Origin: Bradyrhizobium sp. U87765 SZCCT0048
GTDB taxonomy: Bacteria > Pseudomonadota > Alphaproteobacteria > Rhizobiales > Xanthobacteraceae
Length of the DNA: 64,000 nt
Reading direction: 5' to 3'
Assembly (NCBI RefSeq): GCF_018131225.1
Contig: NZ_JAFCMM010000001.1
Coordinates: forward strand, 2,356,001-2,420,000
Of the stretch, positions 18,578 through 26,538 are shown one piece after another. The notes below the pieces were generated by a model that was given only the letters and a program-made list of their open reading frames with translations, had not been told where the DNA came from and ran no database searches. Numbering within the stretch: position 1 is the first letter of the stretch; every line of letters starts with the position of its first letter. The position numbers and the translations under genes were made by a program.

Positions 18578-19456
18578 TCACGTGCCGGGAATGGACATCT
18601 GGAACAGGCGCGTCAGCGGATAGCCGACCGCGCACAGCGCGACCAGGGCGAGGCTGCCGCCGGCCAGGCCGACCGCCAGCGCATCGACCAGACAGATCGC
18701 CGCAATCAGGCCGGACACCGCCATCGGCACTGCATTGGGCGCACGGCGCTGCGCCAGCAGCCGCACCGCCACGACATCGGCAACGGCCAGCAGCAGCCAT
18801 GCCGCGATCACCGCGACCTGTCCGGACAGCGCCGACGGCACGGCAACGAGCAACGGCACGGCCAGCAACGCCAGCGGCCAGAGATTGCCGATGCGGTTGA
18901 GGCCTTCCTGCTTCGCAGCGTAGGTCAGGCCGGCGACATGGCACGCCAGCGCCGCCGCGCCGATCAGCGTCGCGGTCGAGAGCTGGCCCGTGACGGCCAC
19001 GCCGGCGCCGATATAGACGAGAGCGCGGCAGGCGCCCATCACCACCGGACTGAACACATTGCCCTTGTGCCAGACGTCGTAGAGCACAATCACGGCCGCA
19101 AGCGCCGCGCCGCTGAGCAGCGCGGTGCGGCCGAACACCACCATCAGTACGATCCCACCGATCAGCAGACCGAAGCCGATGGCGGACACCGTGACGGCAC
19201 GAATTTCGCCGGCATGGATCGGGCGTCCGGGCCGCTCACGCGCGTCGATGGCCCGATCAAAGTAGTCGTTGAGATACATGCCGCCGACATAGAACGCGGT
19301 CATCGCCAGCGCGAGCAGCACGATATCGACTGCCGGCGCTCCGCCCGCGATGACGACACCGGCGATCACGTTGGTCCACACCGTCGGCAGGTTGGAGATG
19401 CGCCCGAGCCGCAGCAGCGTGGAGAGGCGGGGCAGTGTCACGGCGACGGCCGTCAT
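18578..19456 (-). CDS. eboC: EboC: UbiA-family prenyltransferase
   Basis: This 292-residue integral membrane protein has about nine helices. The first Asp-rich motif of UbiA prenyltransferases is NDYFDRAIDARERPGRPI (about residues 59-76); the second conserved block is reduced to YDVWHKG. UbiA enzymes attach a prenyl chain to an aromatic or other acceptor using Mg2+. In the ebo cluster the acceptor is unknown. An in-frame extension to 19684 is rejected because it overlaps eboE and is not protein-like. The ATG overlaps the eboE stop by four bases. A chlorophyll or ubiquinone synthase is the alternative, but the operon argues for EboC. Confidence 0.9.
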   Translation of the reverse strand: MTAVAVTLPRLSTLLRLGRISNLPTVWTNVIAGVVIAGGAPAVDIVLLALAMTAFYVGGMYLNDYFDRAIDARERPGRPIHAGEIRAVTVSAIGFGLLIGGIVLMVVFGRTALLSGAALAAVIVLYDVWHKGNVFSPVVMGACRALVYIGAGVAVTGQLSTATLIGAAALACHVAGLTYAAKQEGLNRIGNLWPLALLAVPLLVAVPSALSGQVAVIAAWLLLAVADVVAVRLLAQRRAPNAVPMAVSGLIAAICLVDALAVGLAGGSLALVALCAVGYPLTRLFQMSIPGT

Positions 19457-20655
19457 GCAGTCAACTCCTCCCGACAGAACTGGATTTCCCGCGCGATGTC
19501 GGCGGCCTTCGATCCCGTGCGCAGCGCCGCGGGCAGAACATCCCAGGTGTAGGTCTCGACCTCGAGATGCGTCGAGCGGGCGCGCCGGCTGAATGCGGCG
19601 AGCACTGCTTCGAGATCGGACCTCGTCGAGCCGATGTCGCCGAGATCGGCGAGGAACAGCGGGACGTGGCAATGGATGCGCCACTCGCCGTCTGCCCGGC
19701 CGTCGCGAAAGGCCGCGATCGCGTCCGGCAGATCGACGTAGCGCGTCAACCCGCCGCCGTTACGCACGATGGTCTGGTGCAGGTAGACGCCGTCGTCATA
19801 GCGCATCACGGCGTCGATCAGTGCCGGTGTCATCACCGGCACGCGCATCGCCGCCGACAGCTGTACCTTCGGGATCTTGATCCCCGCAGCCAGCAGTTGG
19901 TCCATCGCCGCGACCGGATCCTCGTACTCAACCGAGCCGTGGCAGACGTCGTAGCAGACGCCGAGATGATGCCGCAGCAGCTGCTCCGCCTCGTTGCGCT
20001 TGGTCCCCGTCGCCGATGCAAGCCTGTCCAGCACCGCGGGCGACCACAGGACGTCCTGGAAGAACGCCAGCGTTTCCTCGACGGTCTCGAGGAAACAGCA
20101 TGGCTCCGGCTCGAGCGCCAGCGCCATGCGCCGGCCCGTGCGACGCTCGATGTCGACGAGATCTGCGACTGCGCCGATCAAGCTGGCCGCCATGCGATCC
20201 GCCGCACCGTCCGCATGGCCGTGCGGCTTGAACGCCCCCGGCACGGTGGAGATGCTTCCTTCCATGTCATCAGGCAACAGCGCGGCGAGCACGGCGGCGC
20301 TGTCGGCGGTGAACGACACCCGTTCGACACTGCGCCAGTCCGGTAGATACACGTCTTCCTTCACCCGCACGCCATGAAACGGCCCATAGGGAAAGGCATT
20401 GATGGTGAAGACATAGGCGCCGAGGCGCGCGAGCTGATCGCGGAATGCGGCCAGCGCCGCAGGCTGGCGCGCCTGCGCCGCCGCCTCGCCCGACAGCCGC
20501 AATCCGATTCCGAGCGGCCGATCCGGCGCGACCGCCGCCTTGATCGCCGGCACATGCTCGTCGAGGCTACCGCAGATCGCAGGCCAGCTTTCGCCGGCAT
20601 GAATATTGGTGCAGTAGGTCAGGTCCACGCGGCCCGACGGTCCATCAAGCCTCAT
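19453..20655 (-). CDS. eboE: EboE: sugar-isomerase-like TIM-barrel protein
   Basis: The 400-residue protein resembles xylose-isomerase-like TIM barrels. Conserved pieces are LTYCTNIHAGESW at the N-terminus, FTINAFPYGPFHG, LALEPEPCCFLET (Glu ligand), HHLGVCYDVCHGSVEYED (metal-site Asp/His) and the late HCHVPLF. These are the hallmarks of the EboE 'metabolite traffic' family. The substrate is unknown. The gene begins six bases after eboD and overlaps eboC by four bases, so the three are probably translated together. Confidence 0.9.
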   Translation of the reverse strand: MRLDGPSGRVDLTYCTNIHAGESWPAICGSLDEHVPAIKAAVAPDRPLGIGLRLSGEAAAQARQPAALAAFRDQLARLGAYVFTINAFPYGPFHGVRVKEDVYLPDWRSVERVSFTADSAAVLAALLPDDMEGSISTVPGAFKPHGHADGAADRMAASLIGAVADLVDIERRTGRRMALALEPEPCCFLETVEETLAFFQDVLWSPAVLDRLASATGTKRNEAEQLLRHHLGVCYDVCHGSVEYEDPVAAMDQLLAAGIKIPKVQLSAAMRVPVMTPALIDAVMRYDDGVYLHQTIVRNGGGLTRYVDLPDAIAAFRDGRADGEWRIHCHVPLFLADLGDIGSTRSDLEAVLAAFSRRARSTHLEVETYTWDVLPAALRTGSKAADIAREIQFCREELTA

Positions 20656-20661
20656 TGCCTG

Positions 20662-21987
20662 TCATGCCCTGCTGTGAAGCCAGTCGAGACAGCAACTCAT
20701 GAGTTCGCCGTCGATCGCATGAACCTCGACGCCGCGGCCGATCTCGGCCAGCAGCGTCACGGTCAATTCGCCGCCCAGGTGCTCCCTGAAGTCGACAAGC
20801 CCCTGCAGCAGCGCCAGCCGTCCGGCGGCATCGCGCTGCAGCAGCCGCTCGTGCCACAGCGTGAAGCCGAGCCGCTGCAGCAGCCGCAGAACGCGATCGT
20901 CCTCGCCGGGGCGCAGCAAGCCTGTTGCCACCGAATAGCGGGCGTCGAGCGCAACGCCGATGGCAACGGCCTCACCATGGTTGATCGCATGACCGCTGAG
21001 ATGCTCGAGCTTGTGGGCCGACCAGTGGCCGAAATCGAGCGGACGGGCGGAGCCGGCCTCGAATGGATCGCCGCCGAGCCGGATCTGGCGCATGTGCAGT
21101 TCGGCCGATTGCCGGATCAGATGATCGAGATGAGGCGGCGAGAACTGCGCCAGCGCCTCGGCATGTGTCTCGATCCACGCAAAGAAAGCCGCATCACGGA
21201 TCAGCGCCACCTTGACCGCCTCGGCCATGCCTGCGCGCTTCTCGCGCGGCGGCAGCAGGTCGATGAAGGTGCTGTCGTTGATGACGGCCCAGGGCGGCGC
21301 GAAGGTGCCGATGAGATTCTTCAGCCCGCGGGCATTGACCGCGTTCTTGACGCCGACGCCGCTGTCGTCTTGCGCCAGCACCGTGGTCGGAAAACGGATG
21401 TGGCGGACGCCGCGATGAAAGGTCGCGCAGGCGTAGCCGACGGCGTCCAGCACCGCGCCGCCGCCGATGGCGATCGCATAGGAGTGCCGGTCGATCGCAC
21501 GCTCGGCGAGTGCGGCAATCAGCCCCGGCACGATCTGCGGATCGTTCTTGCTGGCCTCGCCGCCTGCCACGACGACCGGCTCGCCGATCACATCGATCTG
21601 TCCGGCGTGCGCTACGGCATAGGCCTGGATACGTCCGGCGAGATCCGGCATCGCGGCCAGAACACCAGCATCGACGAACATCGCGCAGCGATGGCGCTTG
21701 GCAGGCTCGCGTCGTGCGACGACATCGAGCAGGCAGCGATTGACGGGCGCGAACGCATCACGGGTGAAGACCACCGGATATTCGTACGCCACGGCGAAGG
21801 ATTGCATCCGGACATCGGTCCCGCCACGCTCCTGCGACAGAGACGGATCGTGATCGGACCACGTGGATGCGGACGAGGGCGACGTCGAATGGTCCGGCGA
21901 AGTCTTCTCAAGCATCGAGCTCTTTTCGAGCGTCGAAGTCTTGTCGAGCGTCGAAGTCTTATCAAGCATCGAAGTCTTGTCGAGCAT
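20662..21987 (-). CDS. eboD: EboD: 3-dehydroquinate-synthase-like protein with a repetitive N-terminus
   Basis: The 441-residue protein is a dehydroquinate-synthase-fold enzyme, but the ebo context and the pattern (AIGGGAVLDAVGYACATFHRG nucleotide site, MAEAVKVALIRD, metal histidines in FGHWSAHKLE and NHGEAVAIG) mark it as EboD rather than AroB. Conserved sequence begins at MQSFAVAYEYPV (ATG at 21807). The ATG at 21987 was chosen because it alone has a strong ribosome site (GAGGAAA, eight bases upstream). This adds a 60-residue extension beginning with five copies of a six-residue repeat. It heads the minus-strand operon and is divergent from eboF. It probably makes a cyclised sugar-like precursor (inference). 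Confidence 0.85.
   Translation of the reverse strand: MLDKTSMLDKTSTLDKTSTLEKSSMLEKTSPDHSTSPSSASTWSDHDPSLSQERGGTDVRMQSFAVAYEYPVVFTRDAFAPVNRCLLDVVARREPAKRHRCAMFVDAGVLAAMPDLAGRIQAYAVAHAGQIDVIGEPVVVAGGEASKNDPQIVPGLIAALAERAIDRHSYAIAIGGGAVLDAVGYACATFHRGVRHIRFPTTVLAQDDSGVGVKNAVNARGLKNLIGTFAPPWAVINDSTFIDLLPPREKRAGMAEAVKVALIRDAAFFAWIETHAEALAQFSPPHLDHLIRQSAELHMRQIRLGGDPFEAGSARPLDFGHWSAHKLEHLSGHAINHGEAVAIGVALDARYSVATGLLRPGEDDRVLRLLQRLGFTLWHERLLQRDAAGRLALLQGLVDFREHLGGELTVTLLAEIGRGVEVHAIDGELMSCCLDWLHSRA
21898..21987 (-). repeat. Five 18-base in-frame tandem repeats in eboD
   Basis: Read on the minus strand, five contiguous 18-base units encode MLDKTS, MLDKTS, TLDKTS, TLEKSS and MLEKTS. Base differences between copies are mostly silent or conservative (Asp/Glu, Thr/Ser), so the peptide pattern appears to be kept. 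Three units begin with ATG. Only the first has a ribosome site. Confidence 0.9.
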
Positions 21988-22244
21988 GAAGTCTTTCCTC
22001 ACGCGGACCGGTCTTGCTTGGCTTGAGCTCGCGGGCCGGGCCGCTTTACGCGCGTCGATATCGGTGCGGTGCTTCCTCCGGACGTTGCTCGGGGCGCAGC
22101 TCAGGAACAAATTGATCAATAACGCTGGACAGCGTGCCACTTCGCTTGCAGGTTTGGCAAGTCGATTTGCCGCCTCTGCCACAATCTCCCATGACATTCC
22201 GTGCCCGCCGGGCGCGCGTCGTCTGCAACTCCCGGAGACCGGAT
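21988..22244. promoter_or_regulatory. Divergent promoter region between eboD operon and eboF
   Basis: These 257 bases separate the minus-strand ebo operon from plus-strand eboF and should hold both promoters. The eboD ribosome site (GAGGAAA, minus strand) and the eboF site (GGAG, eight bases before the GTG at 22245) are at its ends. No clear operator palindrome was seen. Long open frames crossing it on both strands look like GC-rich artefacts. Confidence 0.5.
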
Positions 22245-23630
22245 GTGAGACCTGTGCTCGCCATGATCGTCGTCGGGCTGACACCCCGTCATCTCGGCGC
22301 CCACACGCCCCGGCTGGCCGCGCTGGCGCGCGAGGGGGCGATGGCGCCGCTCACCACCGTCACGCCCGCGGTCACCTGCAGCGTGCAGGCCAGCTTCATG
22401 ACAGGGCTGGCGCCGCGCGATCACGGAATTGTCGCCAATGGCTGGCTCTTCCGCGACCAGATGGAAGTGCTGCTGTGGCGGCAATCCAACCGGCTGGTCG
22501 GCGGCGAGAAGATCTGGGAGGCCGGCAAGGCCCGCGACGGCGCCTTCACCTGCGCCAACATGTTCTGGTGGTACAACATGGCGTCGCAGCATGACATCGG
22601 CGCGACGCCGCGTCCGATCTACAAAGCCGATGGGCGCAAGCTGCCGGACTGCTACACTGTTCCCGCTGGCCTGCGCGACCGCCTGACCGAAACGCTCGGC
22701 CCGTTCCCGCTCTTCCAGTTCTGGGGCCCGGCCACAACCATCGCCTCGACGCGCTGGATCGCCGAGGCGACGAAGCAGGTGATGCGCGACAGCAGCCCCA
22801 CGCTGACCCTCGCCTACCTGCCGCATCTCGACTACGACCTGCAGCGCCATGGCCCCGACGAGAGCCATCCCGCCGTGCGCGCATCGCTGGAGGCGATCGA
22901 CGCCGTTGCAGGCGATCTCGCCGATGCCGCCCGCGCCGAGGGGCGTTCTGTCATCGTGCTGTCGGAATATGGCATCACCCCGGTCGACCGCCCCATCCAC
23001 ATCAACCGGGCGCTGCGCGATGCTGGCCTGCTCGCCGTCCGCGAGGAGGATGGCGGCGAGCTGCTCGATCCGATGGCTTCCAAGGCGTTCGCGCTCGCCG
23101 ACCACCAGATCGCCCATGTCTATGTCGCCGATCCCGCATTGCAACCGGCGGTCCGCGCACTGCTGGCGGAGCTGCCCGGTGTCGAGCAGGTGCTGGATGA
23201 CGCCGGCAAGCGCGCCGCCGGCATCGACCATGAACGCTCCGGGGAGTTGGTCGCGCTCGCCGACGCCCGGTCGTGGTTCACCTATTATTACTGGAACGAA
23301 GACACGCGCGCGCCGGACTTCGCCCGGACCGTCGAGATCCACCGCAAGCCGGGCTACGATCCGGTCGAACTGTTCCTCGATCCCGCGATCGCCTGGCCGA
23401 AGCTGGCCATCGGCAAGCGGCTGGTCCAGCGCAAGCTCGGCTTCCGGGCGCTGATGGACGTCATTCCGCTCGACGCCTCGCTGGTGCGCGGCTCCCATGG
23501 CCGGCCGACCGACGATGCCTGCGACGGACCGCTGATCATCGCCGATCGCGCCGAACTTCTCGGCGACCGCAAGACCATCGCCGCGACCGACGTGAAATCA
23601 CTGTTGCTCGACGCCGTGTTCGGCCGCTGA
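22245..23630 (+). CDS. eboF: EboF: alkaline-phosphatase-superfamily phosphodiesterase-like protein
   Basis: The 461-residue protein belongs to the alkaline phosphatase / nucleotide pyrophosphatase superfamily. MIVVGLTPRHLG at the N-terminus supplies a shortened first metal site, TPAVTCSVQASFMTG holds the likely Thr nucleophile, YLPHLDYDLQRHGP is the Asp/His metal block, and LSEYGITPV gives a later one. The GTG at 22245 is preferred over upstream ATG codons because GGAG lies eight bases before it and it gives the family N-terminus. It is divergent from the other ebo genes. Its 3' end overlaps coxF tail-to-tail by 33 bases. The substrate may be an activated ebo intermediate (inference). Confidence 0.85.
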   Translation: MRPVLAMIVVGLTPRHLGAHTPRLAALAREGAMAPLTTVTPAVTCSVQASFMTGLAPRDHGIVANGWLFRDQMEVLLWRQSNRLVGGEKIWEAGKARDGAFTCANMFWWYNMASQHDIGATPRPIYKADGRKLPDCYTVPAGLRDRLTETLGPFPLFQFWGPATTIASTRWIAEATKQVMRDSSPTLTLAYLPHLDYDLQRHGPDESHPAVRASLEAIDAVAGDLADAARAEGRSVIVLSEYGITPVDRPIHINRALRDAGLLAVREEDGGELLDPMASKAFALADHQIAHVYVADPALQPAVRALLAELPGVEQVLDDAGKRAAGIDHERSGELVALADARSWFTYYYWNEDTRAPDFARTVEIHRKPGYDPVELFLDPAIAWPKLAIGKRLVQRKLGFRALMDVIPLDASLVRGSHGRPTDDACDGPLIIADRAELLGDRKTIAATDVKSLLLDAVFGR

Positions 23631-24464
23631 CGCCGCGGAACGCTGGCCGCGCCGGCGCGTCACGGTGATCTCCGCCAGGATCGACATGGCGATCTCCTCC
23701 GGCGTGATGGCGCCGAGGTCGAGCCCGGCCGGCGCCTTGACGCGCTCGAGCACGGCCGCGGCGATGCCGGCCGCGACAAGCTTCTCATGCAGCGCCGCCA
23801 TCTTGCGGCGGCTGCCGACAAAGGCGTGGTAGGACGCGTCGATCGACAGCGCCGCCCGCAACGCGGCCTCGTCGCCCCGGCCCTGGGTCGCGACCACGAC
23901 AAAACGTCGCGCCGCATGCAGGTGCTCCGGGCGATAGCCATCGACCACCACGTCGGCATCGGGAGGCTCGGGCAGATCCGCCACCGGAGCCGCCAGCGTG
24001 ACGTGGTAGCCGAGACCGCGCGCCTGCGCGGCGAGCGCCAGGGCGACCGGGCTTGCGCCGATCACCACCAGCGCCGGATGCGGCAGCATCGGCTCGACGA
24101 AGATGTCCATGGTGCCTTTGCTCGGACACATGTTGGTGGCGAAACGCACGCCGTCGCGGCTGTCGCCGGGGCGCACCTCAAGCTCCGCGAGCAGGTCTTC
24201 CGGCTGTACCGACACCATGCGCGGCTCGCCGTCGGCGAGTGCGTCGCGCGCCGCCTTCAGCACGGCGCCACGGGCACAGCCGCCGCCGATCCAGCCGGCC
24301 ACGATGGTCCCGTCCGGGCGAATCACCGCCTTGGCGCCGGCTTTCGCCGCCGTCACCGAGACCGTGCGCACCACGGTCGCGAGCACGAATGCCTCCTCGG
24401 CCGCCTGCAGGCGGGCCACCAGATCCATCACCTCGACATGGACGGTCATCACCGCCTCCGTCAC
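23598..24464 (-). CDS. coxF: CoxF: XdhC/CoxI family maturation protein
   Basis: This 288-residue protein has the XdhC N-terminal block (IRPDGTIVAGWIGGGCARGAV, with the conserved Cys near 63) and a C-terminal Rossmann domain (VVIGASPVALALAAQARGLGYHV). XdhC-like proteins deliver or sulfurate molybdenum cofactor for the hydroxylase family; CoxF takes part in building the Mo-Cu centre of CO dehydrogenase in A. carboxidovorans. The GTG at 24464 overlaps the coxE stop (GTGA); ATG at 24449 is the alternative. The last 33 bases are shared with eboF on the other strand. Confidence 0.88.
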   Translation of the reverse strand: MTEAVMTVHVEVMDLVARLQAAEEAFVLATVVRTVSVTAAKAGAKAVIRPDGTIVAGWIGGGCARGAVLKAARDALADGEPRMVSVQPEDLLAELEVRPGDSRDGVRFATNMCPSKGTMDIFVEPMLPHPALVVIGASPVALALAAQARGLGYHVTLAAPVADLPEPPDADVVVDGYRPEHLHAARRFVVVATQGRGDEAALRAALSIDASYHAFVGSRRKMAALHEKLVAAGIAAAVLERVKAPAGLDLGAITPEEIAMSILAEITVTRRRGQRSAASAAEHGVEQQ

Positions 24465-25669
24465 AGCGCCGCGAGATAGGGTTCGAGATCGGCAAGGCTC
24501 TTGAGCGTATGGGCTGGCGCAAACAGATCGACATGCGGCAACGCCGCCTTCATGCCTGCGGCCTCCGGCGCGTATCCCTTCCAGCCCAGCATCGGATTGA
24601 GCCAGACGATACGGCGGCAGCGCCGCCCAAGCGCCGCCATTTCGCGGCCGAGCAGCGCCGCATCGCCGGTCTCATAGCCGTCCGAGACGATCATCACACA
24701 CGTGCGTCCATGGATCACGCGGGCCGCGTGGCTGCGATTGAATGTCTGCAGGCACTCGCCGATGCGGGTGCCGCCACCACTTCCCTGCGCCATCATCGCC
24801 AGACGATCGAGCGCCCGCGCGGGATCGCGCTCTTTCATCGCATCCGAGACATGGGCGAGACGCGTGTGGAACAGGAAGGCCTCCGCCTCACGGAATGCAT
24901 CGAGCACGCCATGGACGAAGCGCAGGAATACGCCGGTGTACAGGCTCATCGAGCCGGACGCATCGAGCAGGATCACCAGCCGCAGCGGCTTGACCTTGCG
25001 TTGCCGCCGCATCAATTCGATCGGCACGCCGCCGCGGCCGATGCTGTGATGAATGGTGCGGCGCAGGTCCAGCCGGCGGCCCCGGCGGCGCACGCGATCC
25101 CGGCGCGTCAGGCGCGTGCGCATCGCACGCGCCAGCTTCGCCGCTACTGCGTGGGCGGCCTCGATCTGCTCCGGATCGGCCATGTGGCGAAAATCGACAT
25201 CGGCCAGCGTCTCGCTGCGGGTCGCGCCCTCGCTGCGCCCTTCCCCGCCCGCCGGCGGTGCGGTCCCACCGTCTCCGGCCATCTGATCGACCGGTGCCGA
25301 TCCGCCAGCCTGCATCCGCGCAGCGGAGTCAAGGCTCTTGAGCGATGGATTGTTCGCAGGCTTCGCCGGCCCGGTCGCCAAAGATCGCGATCGCACGCGC
25401 TGCCCGAGCCAGAACGCGTCGAACAGACCGTCGAAGCGATCCCAGTCGGCCTTGCGGGCCGAAAACAGGTGCTTGAACGCCGAGCGCAGCAGGCCCGGGC
25501 GTTCGGCATATCCCGCCGCCACCAGCACCGCGGCGTCCTGCCCTTCCTGCAGGCCGACAGTGAAGGCATTGTCCCGCAGCGTGCGCAGGAAGGCGGCCAG
25601 CGTCTGCGCCATCGCACGCGAGGCGTCGCGCATCTCCTCCGCCGTACAGGGTGTGCCGCAGCAGCTCAT
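24461..25669 (-). CDS. coxE: CoxE: VWA-domain protein for CO dehydrogenase maturation
   Basis: The 402-residue protein has a helical N-terminal half and a C-terminal von Willebrand A domain. The metal-ion-dependent adhesion site reads LLDASGSMSLY (about residues 235-245), followed by GSGGGTRIGECL and IVSDGYETGD. A basic stretch RLTRRDRVRRRGRRLDLRRT precedes the VWA domain. CoxE works with the AAA+ ATPase CoxD in inserting sulfur and copper into the active site of CO dehydrogenase (known for A. carboxidovorans). The ATG overlaps the coxD stop by four bases and coxF follows with the same overlap, so D-E-F are likely coupled. Confidence 0.9.
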   Translation of the reverse strand: MSCCGTPCTAEEMRDASRAMAQTLAAFLRTLRDNAFTVGLQEGQDAAVLVAAGYAERPGLLRSAFKHLFSARKADWDRFDGLFDAFWLGQRVRSRSLATGPAKPANNPSLKSLDSAARMQAGGSAPVDQMAGDGGTAPPAGGEGRSEGATRSETLADVDFRHMADPEQIEAAHAVAAKLARAMRTRLTRRDRVRRRGRRLDLRRTIHHSIGRGGVPIELMRRQRKVKPLRLVILLDASGSMSLYTGVFLRFVHGVLDAFREAEAFLFHTRLAHVSDAMKERDPARALDRLAMMAQGSGGGTRIGECLQTFNRSHAARVIHGRTCVMIVSDGYETGDAALLGREMAALGRRCRRIVWLNPMLGWKGYAPEAAGMKAALPHVDLFAPAHTLKSLADLEPYLAAL

Positions 25670-26538
25670 GCGACCTTTCCCAGCAGCCGTGCGGTGACTT
25701 CAGGCCGGAAGGCGGCCTTGTCCTCGCGGGTCTTCAACAGGCACATCAGCGTCTCGTGAACCGTTTCAGGCGCGTCGCGCAAGTCGCGGACGTCGAGCCC
25801 GACCAGCGCTGCCGCCCAGTCCAGCGTCTCGGCGACGCCCGGCACCTTGCGCAGGTCCTCCCTGCGCACGCCATCAACCATCCGGGCGATTTGCAGGGCC
25901 AGCGTCGTGTCGATTCCCGGCACCCGGGCGAGGATGATGCGCGCCTCGCGGTCGACGTCCGGGTAATCCAGATAGTGATAGAGGCAGCGCCGGCGCAGCG
26001 CGTCCGACAGTTCGCGCGTGGCGTTCGAAGTCAGTACCACATGAGGAATCGTGCGCGCCTTGACGGTGCCAAGTTCCGGGATCGAGACCTGGAAATCCGA
26101 CAGCAGCTCCAGCAGGAACGCCTCGAACTCGTCGTCGGCGCGGTCGATCTCGTCGATCAGCAACACGACCGGCCGCTCGCGGCGGATGGCCGCAAGCAGG
26201 GGACGCTCCAGCAGATACTTCTCCGAGAAAATCGCATCCTCGATACCGGCTCCGCCGGCGCCGCGATGAGCCTCGATCGCCAGCAACTGGCGCTGATAGT
26301 TCCACTCATAGAGGGCGGCCGATTGATCCAGCCCCTCGTAGCACTGCAAGCGGATCAGCTCCGTGCCGTGCACCGCCGCCAGCGCTTTGGCGACCTCGGT
26401 CTTGCCTACGCCCGCCTCGCCTTCCAGCAGCAGGGGGCGCGACAGCAACTGCATCAGCGCGATCGCGGTCGCCAGTTCGCCGTCGGCAATGTAGCCGGTG
26501 GCGGCCAGGCGCTCCGCGATCTGCTGATGGCTCTTCAT
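25666..26538 (-). CDS. coxD: CoxD: MoxR-type AAA+ ATPase for CO dehydrogenase maturation
   Basis: This 290-residue AAA+ protein has Walker A GEAGVGKTE (about residues 40-48), Walker B VVLLIDEIDRAD, sensor 1 VVLTSNATRELSDALRRRC (normally TSN with the arginine finger) and a helical lid. CoxD is the membrane-associated chaperone-like ATPase needed to mature the CuSMo site of CO dehydrogenase. The ATG overlaps the coxL stop (ATGA), so its expression is tied to the large subunit. The match to CoxD rather than another MoxR ATPase rests on context. Confidence 0.92.
   Translation of the reverse strand: MKSHQQIAERLAATGYIADGELATAIALMQLLSRPLLLEGEAGVGKTEVAKALAAVHGTELIRLQCYEGLDQSAALYEWNYQRQLLAIEAHRGAGGAGIEDAIFSEKYLLERPLLAAIRRERPVVLLIDEIDRADDEFEAFLLELLSDFQVSIPELGTVKARTIPHVVLTSNATRELSDALRRRCLYHYLDYPDVDREARIILARVPGIDTTLALQIARMVDGVRREDLRKVPGVAETLDWAAALVGLDVRDLRDAPETVHETLMCLLKTREDKAAFRPEVTARLLGKVA

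Noticed and set aside
20662..21987. aroB (3-dehydroquinate synthase)
   Set aside because: The fold is the same, but the operon with eboA, B, C, E and F and the sequence pattern point to EboD; it is not evidence for shikimate synthesis here.
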